From Abditibacteriales bacterium (GTDB lineage: Bacteria; Armatimonadota; Abditibacteriia; Abditibacteriales; JANWYM01): a stretch of 7,888 bases of DNA. The notes beneath the pieces were generated by a model. The model did no database searches. It was not told the DNA's origin and worked only from the letters and a program-made list of their open reading frames with translations. Position numbers and translations under genes: made by a program. The number at the start of each line of letters is the position of its first letter. The first letter of the stretch is position 1. Positions 1 through 5,924 of this stretch are shown here, piece by piece. The DNA is taken from positions 1 to 7,888 of the forward strand of contig JANWYM010000171.1 in NCBI GenBank assembly GCA_025055355.1, written 5' to 3'.

Positions 1-809
1 ATGGCTTTCATGTTTTCCTCGTAGAAGATTTGCGTCTTGGTGCGGAAGCGCTCGGCTTCTGCGGGTTCCTTGGCGAACGCTTTGATAACGTGGATGCCGT
101 TGAGGTTCTCGGTCAGTTTCGCGCTGATGTCCCCCAACTTGTCGCGGATGGCGCGATAGACCGGGCGGATGCGAGTGTTGTAGTAGGTCATCATCACCGC
201 CACTATCAAGACGGGAACCAGCACGAGCAGACCGACGCGCCAGTTGAGGGCGAGAATCACCGCGCAGACGCCGATGAAGTTCAAGCCGTTTTCCAGCACC
301 TGGTCGGTGCCGTGCACGGCGATCTCTTGCAGGGCGTCCACGTCGTTGACCACGCGCGCGGTCAGGTCGCCGGTTTTGCGGTTGTGGAAGTAGGACAGCG
401 ATTGTCGTTGCAGTTTGGCGTAGAGTTCGTTGCGCAAGTCCAGCAGAAACGATTGCGCCACGTGCCCCATCAACACGCCCCGCACGGCGCGAATGACGCT
501 GCCCAGCAGATACATCGCCGTCATGAGCACAATGAGCCACGTCAGCCGCTCACCCGGCGGTTGGGCACTCAACCATTGCACGAACCACCGCCATACAAAC
601 GGCTCGCGAGCGTAGGCTGTCCCCTCCACCTCGCGGGGCGGCACGATGACCAAATCCACCACCCACTTCCACAGCAGCGGCGGCGCGAGCATCAGCCCGA
701 CGCCTACCACGAGGCAGATGCCGCTCAGCAGAATCAGCACCCAATAAGGTTTCAGGTAATGCAGCAGGCGGCGCACCACCTGCCAGCCAGTGAGCCGCTG
801 TTGATCCAT
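1..809 (-). CDS. ABC exporter, N-terminal transmembrane domain (partial, C-terminus beyond window)
   Basis: 269 residues are visible, running off the left edge. This is the membrane half of an ABC exporter, of the kind fused to an ATPase domain (ABC_membrane, type IV fold); the ATPase would lie outside the window. Hydrophobic segments sit near residues 21-45, 91-108 and 177-209. The intracellular-loop signature of the family is clear at 125-161 (LRNELYAKLQ, then YFHNRKTGDL and ARVVNDVDAL). The coupling region ENLNGIHVIKAF is at 234-245. The loop between TM1 and TM2 (about 46-88) is long and ends in an amphipathic Trp-rich stretch. The ATG at 809 has no evident Shine-Dalgarno; an in-frame GTG at 836 is possible but lies inside a repeat, and an in-frame stop precedes it. 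The gene probably encodes a homo- or heterodimeric half-transporter in the inner membrane. The substrate (lipid, drug or peptide) cannot be told from this part. Confidence 0.93.
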   Translation of the reverse strand, partial: MDQQRLTGWQVVRRLLHYLKPYWVLILLSGICLVVGVGLMLAPPLLWKWVVDLVIVPPREVEGTAYAREPFVWRWFVQWLSAQPPGERLTWLIVLMTAMYLLGSVIRAVRGVLMGHVAQSFLLDLRNELYAKLQRQSLSYFHNRKTGDLTARVVNDVDALQEIAVHGTDQVLENGLNFIGVCAVILALNWRVGLLVLVPVLIVAVMMTYYNTRIRPVYRAIRDKLGDISAKLTENLNGIHVIKAFAKEPAEAERFRTKTQIFYEENMKA

Positions 810-833
810 ACAATTCAATGCCAAAGAACTGCT

Positions 834-907
834 CACGGACTTGGCGGATTACACGGATAAGTCGAACGAGACCTCAGGCCCAATCCGTTTCATCCGTGCC
901 ATCCGTG
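834..907. repeat. 9-nt periodic inverted repeat (ACGGAT type)
   Basis: Three 9-base units on the left (CACGGACTT, GGCGGATTA, CACGGATAA; 834-860) are mirrored by three inverted units on the right (CAATCCGTT, TCATCCGTG, CCATCCGTG; 881-907), with a 20-base centre. The outer and inner ACGGA cores of the two arms can pair, giving an imperfect stem (about 20 of 29 positions match when the flanking CT is included). It fills the 131-base gap between the sulfatase-like stop and the ABC start. It could be a dispersed intergenic repeat, an RNA hairpin in the leader of the ABC gene, or both. Similar iterated ATCCGTG strings are, from memory, dispersed in some Armatimonadota and PVC-group genomes; that is not checked here. 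Confidence 0.7.
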
Positions 908-919
908 AGAACGGCAGCC

Positions 920-938
920 CTTTGCGCCTTCGCGTTTG
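920..938. repeat. Short 9-nt periodic CTTTGCG-like motif
   Basis: The plus strand reads CTTTGCGCC followed by TTCGCGTTT, two related 9-base units directly beside the stop codon of the sulfatase-like gene (941-943). A similar sequence in inverted orientation (AAAGGGCAAAACGCAAAAG) lies at 2419-2437 on the other side of that gene. Both are short and degenerate, so this may be coincidence or decayed intergenic repeat. No function is assigned. Confidence 0.35.
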
Positions 939-940
939 TA

Positions 941-2311
941 TTAGGCGTTTCTCCCCAACTTCTGCTCCGCTGGCACAGCAGTTTCCATCTTGCCGATTTG
1001 CCGCAGCGTGACATCCTGAAACTCGTGCGGGTCGGGCAATCCGGTTTGCGATTTGCGTTCTTGAACCCACTCGTCCAAGCGGGCTTTAAGTTCGGCGACG
1101 ACTTCAGGGTATTCATCCGCGACGTTCCTTTGCTCCCACGGGTCGGTTTGGTGGTGATACAGTTCGACGGGCGGCTTGTTGTAAACGGCGGGCGTGCCGC
1201 TTTCGTGGGGATTCGCGGCGGATGGCACGTCCACGATCAGTTTCCACTCGCGGGTGCGCACGCCCTTGTGTTTCATCCACGTGCACTCGGTCAGGAAGAG
1301 CGTATCGTGCAAGCCGCTGGATGAGGGCGCCTGAAGCAAAGGCAACGCCGACTTGCCCAACATGCCGTTCTGTTCGGCGAGTTCGCTCAACCCCAGAAAG
1401 TCCAGGATGGTCGGCGCGATGTCCATAAGCGTCACCGTCCCGTCCACGCGCTTGCCCGCCGGGATTTTGCCGGGGCAGCGCAGGATGAGCGGCACACGCA
1501 GGTTGGTTTCGTAAAGCCCGTGATGGTCGAACCAGCAGCCGTCATGCTCATCCAGGTCCTCGCCGTGGTCGGCGGTGAGAACCAGCAGCGTCTCCTCGGT
1601 CAACTTCAACTCGTCCAGTCGCGTGAACAGTTGCGCCAGCGTCGCGTCCATGTAAGCCGTCTCCGCGTCGTAGAGGGCTTTGGGATACTCGATGTCGGTT
1701 ACGCCCGGCATCCACTGATGAAAATACCATTTGAACGGTTCAAAGTCCCAGACGGGGTCCATGCTCGCGTTGTTCGGGTCGCGGGGGTCGGCGGTGTAAA
1801 ACATCTTATCAAACGGCGGCGGCGGCAGGTAGGGGGTATGTGGGTCCCAGTAGTGCAAGAAGAGAAAGAAAGGCTTGTCTTGCTGGGCGGCGCGTTCCAG
1901 CACCCTCAACGCCTTGTCGCTGACGGCTTCGGCTTTGCGCCACGGCTGGGTCGGCGTTGTGTCCCACTGGTAAGTCTCGTAAACCTCGAAGCCGCGTTTG
2001 AACCATCTGCCGAGGTTGTCAGCGGCAGCGGTGAAGTAGCCCTGCTGTTGAAGGATTTGCGGCAGCGTCCGCAGGTTCTCATCAAGGTCCGTCTGCTGCC
2101 CTTGCGCGATAATTTGATGTCGCATCGGGTCGGTGCCGGTGAACATCGTCGTGTGGCCGGGGTGCGTCGGGATGAACGGGCTGATGCACTCATTGAAGAT
2201 TGTCCCTTGCGATGCCACGCGGTCAATATGCGGCGTGGTGAGGCGAAAATGACCGTAACAACTCAAGTTCTGCGCGCGCTGGGTGTCCAGCGAAATGAGG
2301 ATGACGTTCAC
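941..2311 (-). CDS. Sulfatase-family (alkaline phosphatase superfamily) hydrolase with Thr nucleophile position
   Basis: 456 residues from a GTG start; no signal peptide, so probably cytoplasmic. The fold is that of PF00884 sulfatases: an opening strand NVILISLDT with metal ligand Asp9, the motif HYWDPHTPY at about 153-161, the second metal-binding segment LTADHGEDLDEHD (Asp248, His249), FDHHG at 261-265, and a typical C-terminal ending LYHHQTDPWEQRNVADE. The usual C/S-x-P-S-R motif, whose Cys or Ser becomes formylglycine, is replaced by P48-T49-H50-P51-G52-H53, followed by TTMFTG. Thr at this place is the nucleophile in nucleotide pyrophosphatases/phosphodiesterases of the same superfamily. 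The enzyme is therefore more likely a formylglycine-independent phospho- or related ester hydrolase than a classical sulfatase; this is inference. The GTG at 2311 was chosen over the upstream TTG at 2329 because GAGGGAG sits 7 bases before it and the family normally begins MNVILISLDT. Confidence 0.88.
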   Translation of the reverse strand: MNVILISLDTQRAQNLSCYGHFRLTTPHIDRVASQGTIFNECISPFIPTHPGHTTMFTGTDPMRHQIIAQGQQTDLDENLRTLPQILQQQGYFTAAADNLGRWFKRGFEVYETYQWDTTPTQPWRKAEAVSDKALRVLERAAQQDKPFFLFLHYWDPHTPYLPPPPFDKMFYTADPRDPNNASMDPVWDFEPFKWYFHQWMPGVTDIEYPKALYDAETAYMDATLAQLFTRLDELKLTEETLLVLTADHGEDLDEHDGCWFDHHGLYETNLRVPLILRCPGKIPAGKRVDGTVTLMDIAPTILDFLGLSELAEQNGMLGKSALPLLQAPSSSGLHDTLFLTECTWMKHKGVRTREWKLIVDVPSAANPHESGTPAVYNKPPVELYHHQTDPWEQRNVADEYPEVVAELKARLDEWVQERKSQTGLPDPHEFQDVTLRQIGKMETAVPAEQKLGRNA

Positions 2312-2318
2312 GTTGCTG

Positions 2319-2325
2319 CTCCCTC
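2319..2325 (-). promoter_or_regulatory. Ribosome binding site for the sulfatase-like gene
   Basis: On the minus strand GAGGGAG lies 7 bases upstream of GTG at 2311. This favours that start over TTG at 2329, which would place the site inside the coding region. Confidence 0.6.
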
Positions 2326-2343
2326 GCAAACAACCGCCCCCAC

Positions 2344-2396
2344 GGGAGGGCGCGGCTCCTGCCGAGCCATCGGCTCCGCTGGAGTGCCGCCCTCAC
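2344..2396. repeat. Intergenic GC-rich imperfect palindrome (REP-like hairpin)
   Basis: Two 25-base arms (2344-2368 and 2372-2396) flank a 3-base centre (ATC). Arm 1 begins GGGAGGGCGCGGCTCC and the complement of arm 2 begins GTGAGGGCGGCACTCC; 19 of 25 positions pair, including the innermost GAGCC/GGCTC. It lies between the peptidase stop (2462) and the sulfatase-like start (2311), so minus-strand transcripts would carry it. No U-tract follows, so it is not a standard intrinsic terminator. It looks like a dispersed REP-like element that may act as an mRNA-stabilising or attenuating hairpin. Confidence 0.7.
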
Positions 2397-2418
2397 CATG
2401 ACGGGCATCTTCTTAAGG

Positions 2419-2437
2419 AAAGGGCAAAACGCAAAAG
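2419..2437. repeat. Short A-rich GCAAAA motif, inverted relative of 920-938
   Basis: The stretch AAAGGGCAAAACGCAAAAG, read on the minus strand, resembles the plus-strand motif at 920-938. The pair brackets the sulfatase-like gene in inverted orientation. The similarity is weak and the call is tentative. Confidence 0.25.
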
Positions 2438-2461
2438 TTTAGATCTCAAAAGGCGACGCCC

Positions 2462-4486
2462 CTACTGGGTCTTCAGGGTCGCCGCCCAGCGCTGGAACAA
2501 TTGCGCTTGTGTCAGATTGAGCGTGCGCATGAACGCTTGGTCCGCTGACATCCCGCGTCCGAGGTATTGCAGGATTTGCAGCAGAGCCTTTTTGCCGCGC
2601 TGGGTGATGATATATTGCACGATGGCATTGGCTTGGCTGTAAGCGAGGAAGGCACGTTCGCCGTCCACGCGCCACGCGAGGAGTTCCTCCATCGGCAGGA
2701 GCTGTCCTGTCGCAGCGGCTTGTTGGCAGCGCTGGACGTAATCGGGATAACCGCCCTGCACGACGCAAGCGATGCCCTCGTTGAGCCACACCGGCACGTG
2801 CGCCGCCCCGTTGGTGAAGCGGCGCACGGCGACGTGACCGTATTCGTGCGCGAGGTCCGCCGAGTGGTCTTTGCCTTCCCCGGAAAAGGTGACGATCTCC
2901 TCGTCGCTGATGAGGACGGACTCGCCGGGTCCGACCAACGTGCGCGTGATAGTGACGGCTTGCGCGAACTCGGAGGCGCGTTGGTCGGGGAAACGGTTGA
3001 CGTAATCCTGGAACGCCCGCTGACTGCCCATCAGCAATACTTCGGTGTTGCTCATGGGAATGCCGAAACTGGTGTAAACGACGTGCTGGGCGCGTTCCAG
3101 CGCCGAGAGGACGGGAATGATTTGATAATCTCCCGGCTGGAACCGCACGGTAAACAAGGGGGAGCGCAGAATTTGCGGCGGCTTAAGGGTCGCCAGTTGG
3201 AGGCGCTCCTGCAGGAAGTCCAGAAGGACTTGCGTGTATTCGGCGTTGCTGGCGAGGGCGCGCCCGCTTTGCAGCAGACCGCTGGCGAAATGGAGTTGTG
3301 CCGCCGCCCCTTGTTCGTCACCGAGGCGAGACATTTCGATGCCCAGTTGCAGGGCGACGTCCACCCGCTGCGGACTCATGCGCTGCGCCTGCGCGAGTTG
3401 CTGGATTCTCACCTGCGGGTGGTCAGGGGCGATGCCGACTTTCTCTTCAAAAGCCAGAATTTTCTCCAACTGCACCTGCGGGTCGTAGGGCAGTTTCGCC
3501 CGCACCGCGGCGAGCGTCGCCCGCTCTACGCTGCCCGGTTGCAGGGCTTCGGCGCGCTCGTATGCCGCAGCGGCTTCAAGGAACTCCCCGGCGGCGAACA
3601 GGGCGTCGGCTAACCGTTTGTGCGCGGTCGCTGAGGAAAAATCCGCCCCCACCTGTTGCCGCAGGGTGCGCAGGTTTTGCTCCAAAGGCGCAGCACGGTG
3701 ACGCGCCACGGCGGTGCTCCCTACCAGGAGCCAGCCGTATTGGTCGCGTTGAATCATGAGATGCGCTTCTATCGGGGCATGGCTCTGGTAATACTGATTC
3801 AACAGAGCGGTCAGCGCAGGCAGGAGTTCGTCCGCCGACACGCCAGCGCGTCGCCCGCTACCCGCTACGATCGCGCCGTCCCACCACAACTGCCGCAGGG
3901 GATACCACTGCCCCCCCCGCAGTTCCACCACGACGTGCAACACGCCGGGCGCGGGGCGGTGAGCGTTGCTCTGTATCACCGCGCTCAGGTCAGCGGTTAC
4001 GTCCGGGACGAACCAGTGCAGTTCGGCGAAGCGCCACGCCGTCAAGGCAGACCGCCCCGCCGTCGCGGAACCTTCAGGCGTCTCCACGCGGCGCAGCAAC
4101 ACGTCCCACGTCCCGTGCCGCACGCGCTGGTAGGCTGAGTTGGATACCTTGCCGAAAATCTGAAACCGCTCACGCACCAGCGCCCCGTTCTCCGTCACGC
4201 CGACGTTGAGCAGTTCGGAGGAGCGCACCAACTTGGGGTAGCGCGTGAGCAACGGCGCCCAGGCTTTCCGCAGGCGGTCGCGCAACGTGGGGGTGTCGCG
4301 CTCGTAGCACTGCGCCAGCGCGGTGAGGTCGTTGTTTGCCACCGCCTCGCTATAACGTTGGAAGAGCGATTGAATCGCGCGCATGTCCTCCGGCGATGGC
4401 GGCGCGGCCCCCGCCGGCGCGACCCACGCCGTCAGGCAGAGGGCGACTCCTACGCATATCCGCTGTGTCAATGCGTGATGTCTCAT
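2462..4486 (-). CDS. Secreted gluzincin metallopeptidase (peptidase MA-like) with NTF2-like and TPR-like regions
   Basis: 674 residues. Residues 1-28 form a signal peptide (RHH start, hydrophobic ICVGVALCLTAWV core, AGA-A cleavage site), so the protein is exported. Residues about 30-165 look like an NTF2/SnoaL-type domain (PEDMRAIQSLFQRYSEAVAN opening), and a second similar stretch may lie at about 218-265. Residues about 286-334 contain a TPR-like helical pair (AHKRLADALFAAGEFLEAAA). The C-terminal catalytic domain has H547-E548-x-x-H551 and, exactly 18 residues further, E570 in PVWLNEGIA. This HEXXH-x18-E zinc site is that of gluzincins and matches the peptidase-MA family. All three zinc ligands and the catalytic Glu are present, so it should be active. 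The start is the ATG at 4486; the TTG further upstream at 4534 is the -35 box of the promoter. No strong Shine-Dalgarno is visible. The substrate is unknown; a role in processing envelope proteins or peptides is a guess. Confidence 0.87.
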   Translation of the reverse strand: MRHHALTQRICVGVALCLTAWVAPAGAAPPSPEDMRAIQSLFQRYSEAVANNDLTALAQCYERDTPTLRDRLRKAWAPLLTRYPKLVRSSELLNVGVTENGALVRERFQIFGKVSNSAYQRVRHGTWDVLLRRVETPEGSATAGRSALTAWRFAELHWFVPDVTADLSAVIQSNAHRPAPGVLHVVVELRGGQWYPLRQLWWDGAIVAGSGRRAGVSADELLPALTALLNQYYQSHAPIEAHLMIQRDQYGWLLVGSTAVARHRAAPLEQNLRTLRQQVGADFSSATAHKRLADALFAAGEFLEAAAAYERAEALQPGSVERATLAAVRAKLPYDPQVQLEKILAFEEKVGIAPDHPQVRIQQLAQAQRMSPQRVDVALQLGIEMSRLGDEQGAAAQLHFASGLLQSGRALASNAEYTQVLLDFLQERLQLATLKPPQILRSPLFTVRFQPGDYQIIPVLSALERAQHVVYTSFGIPMSNTEVLLMGSQRAFQDYVNRFPDQRASEFAQAVTITRTLVGPGESVLISDEEIVTFSGEGKDHSADLAHEYGHVAVRRFTNGAAHVPVWLNEGIACVVQGGYPDYVQRCQQAAATGQLLPMEELLAWRVDGERAFLAYSQANAIVQYIITQRGKKALLQILQYLGRGMSADQAFMRTLNLTQAQLFQRWAATLKTQ

Positions 4487-4504
4487 GGTCGTTACGCGTG
4501 TTTG

Positions 4505-4534
4505 ATTATAGCCCATCTGAAAAAAATCGGTCAA
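4505..4534 (-). promoter_or_regulatory. Sigma70-type promoter of the peptidase gene
   Basis: On the minus strand TTGACC (4534-4529) is followed after 18 bases by a perfect TATAAT (4510-4505). The predicted transcription start near 4498 leaves a leader of about 12 bases before ATG 4486. The spacer contains a run of seven T (complement of 4520-4526). This placement excludes the TTG at 4534 as a start codon. Confidence 0.75.
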
Positions 4535-4571
4535 GCATTTCGACGCTTGGGCATCAATCGAGGTTCGTGAT

Positions 4572-4600
4572 TTGCCTCCTGGGCGCCGATGTGTTATGAT
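4572..4600 (+). promoter_or_regulatory. Sigma70-type promoter of the DUF1015-Nramp-like pair
   Basis: TTGCCT (4572-4577) and TATGAT (4595-4600) are separated by 17 bases, matching four of six and five of six consensus positions. Transcription would start near 4607, about 13 bases before ATG 4620 and essentially at the ribosome binding site. It faces away from the peptidase promoter; the two -35 boxes are 37 bases apart. Confidence 0.6.
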
Positions 4601-4606
4601 GGGGGC

Positions 4607-4615
4607 GGAGGAGAG
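4607..4615 (+). promoter_or_regulatory. Ribosome binding site for the DUF1015 gene
   Basis: GGAGGAGAG, with the GGAGG core 8 bases before ATG 4620. It fixes that ATG as the start; in-frame ATGs at 4596 and 4599 overlap the -10 box and lie before this site. Confidence 0.75.
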
Positions 4616-4619
4616 CGTT

Positions 4620-5924
4620 ATGGCACAGATCGCCCCGTTTCGGGGGATTCGGTATGACCCGACGAAGATCAGCGACCTGTCGCTGGTGATCGCGCCGCCT
4701 TACGATGTGATTGCGCCTGCGTATCAGAGCGTGCTGCATCAACGGCACCCGTTTAACGTCGTGCGGTTGATTTTAGGTGAGGAACATCCTGGCGACGACG
4801 CGCAGAACAACTGGTATCAACGCGCCGCGCACCACTGGGCGCAGTGGCAGCGAGGGGTGTTGGTGCGCGACGAAAAGCCCGCGGTTTACCTCTATGACCA
4901 GACGTTTGAAGCGCCCGATGGCACGGTGCGGACGCGGCGCGGGCTGATTGCCGCCGTGCGGTTGGAGGATTTCCGCAGCGGAGTCGTGCGCCCGCATGAG
5001 CGCACCCTTCCCGCTCCGAAAGCCGACCGCCTGCGGCTGCTCCGCGCCTGCCATGCCAACTTTTCCTCCATCTTTTCCCTCTACGAGGACCCGCAAAACG
5101 TCGTTGCCTCTTTATTGGCGCCGCACGCGCAGCACGCACCGCTCGCGGAGGCAACCAGCGACGACCATGTGCACCACCGGCTGTGGAAGATTGATGACGC
5201 GGCGACGATTCATGCGCTGCAAGCTGCGCTTGCCGACAAGCCGCTCTTCATCGCCGACGGACATCACCGCTACGAAACCGCCCTGGCTTACCGCGACGAA
5301 CTGCGGGCACAGGCAGCGCGGTGGACGGGTGACGAAGCGGCGAACTTCGTGATGATGACGCTGGTCAACGTCCACGACCCCGGCTTGGTCGTGCTGCCTT
5401 ATCATCGGTTGATTGCCAACCTCCCGGCGGAAACTCTGTCCGATTTCGGCGAGCGCTTGGGCGCGTTTTTCGACGTGCTGCCCGTCGCCGACGCGCACAG
5501 CATTATGCCCGCGCTCTATCGCTCTCCCGAGAAGCATGTCTTCGGCGTCTATGAACAAGACGAACCCGTCCTGCTCGCTCTGCGCGACGACGCGCCCTAT
5601 CGCAGCCTGCTGGACGAGAGTCGTTCGCCAGCGTTTAACGATTTGGATGTGACGCTGTTGCACGCCATTGTCATTGAAGACCTGCTCGGTCTTACCCAAG
5701 AGCAAATTGCCAGCGGCCGATACGTCAGTTACACCTCCGACGACAAACAAGCCATCGCCGCCGTGGACAGCGGCCGAGCCGAACTCGCCCTGCTGCTGCG
5801 CCCGACGCGCATCGAGCAGGTCCTCGCCGTCGCCAACGCCGGCGACCAGATGCCCCAGAAGTCCACCTACTTTTATCCGAAGGTCATCACGGGGATGGTG
5901 ATGAGGAGTCTGGATGATGCATGA
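4620..5924 (+). CDS. DUF1015 family protein
   Basis: 434 residues, near the usual length of this widespread family. The family opening is clear: MAQIAPFRGIRYDP at 1-14 and APPYDVI at 25-31. Further conserved blocks are GVVRPHERT (121-129), FIADGHHRYETAL (210-222), and a C-terminal ANAGDQMPQKSTYFYPK (405-421). No signal peptide or membrane segment is seen, so it is cytoplasmic. The family has no firmly established role that I can name. The D-G-H-H-R segment resembles the motif of ParB/SerK-like proteins, including free-serine kinases, which makes a small-molecule kinase or ligand-binding role conceivable; this is inference from motif similarity only. The start is fixed by the strong ribosome binding site and by the conserved N-terminus. 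The stop overlaps or lies close to the start of the Nramp-like gene, so the two are probably co-transcribed. Confidence 0.92.
   Translation: MAQIAPFRGIRYDPTKISDLSLVIAPPYDVIAPAYQSVLHQRHPFNVVRLILGEEHPGDDAQNNWYQRAAHHWAQWQRGVLVRDEKPAVYLYDQTFEAPDGTVRTRRGLIAAVRLEDFRSGVVRPHERTLPAPKADRLRLLRACHANFSSIFSLYEDPQNVVASLLAPHAQHAPLAEATSDDHVHHRLWKIDDAATIHALQAALADKPLFIADGHHRYETALAYRDELRAQAARWTGDEAANFVMMTLVNVHDPGLVVLPYHRLIANLPAETLSDFGERLGAFFDVLPVADAHSIMPALYRSPEKHVFGVYEQDEPVLLALRDDAPYRSLLDESRSPAFNDLDVTLLHAIVIEDLLGLTQEQIASGRYVSYTSDDKQAIAAVDSGRAELALLLRPTRIEQVLAVANAGDQMPQKSTYFYPKVITGMVMRSLDDA

Noticed and set aside
30..860. Plus-strand open frame of 276 codons opposite the ABC gene
   Set aside because: It is His/Gln-rich, has no family features and lies antisense to a clear ABC membrane domain; a high-GC shadow frame.
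2312..2329. TTG 2329 start for the sulfatase-like gene
   Set aside because: The GAGGGAG site lies downstream of it and matches GTG 2311, where the conserved family N-terminus begins.
1520..2401. Plus-strand open frame of 293 codons opposite the sulfatase-like gene
   Set aside because: Antisense to conserved sulfatase-fold motifs, with no ribosome binding site or recognisable domain.
2452..2460. GGCGACGCC palindrome just after the peptidase stop, followed on the minus strand by TTTT
   Set aside because: A 4-bp stem with a one-base centre cannot form a stable terminator.
2567..3613. Plus-strand open frame of 348 codons opposite the peptidase gene
   Set aside because: Long, but antisense to the HEXXH domain and TPR-like region; its composition is that of a codon-bias shadow.
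4487..4534. Sixteen-residue upstream extension of the peptidase from TTG 4534
   Set aside because: The TTG is the -35 box and the extension covers the -10 box; the signal peptide starts properly at ATG 4486.
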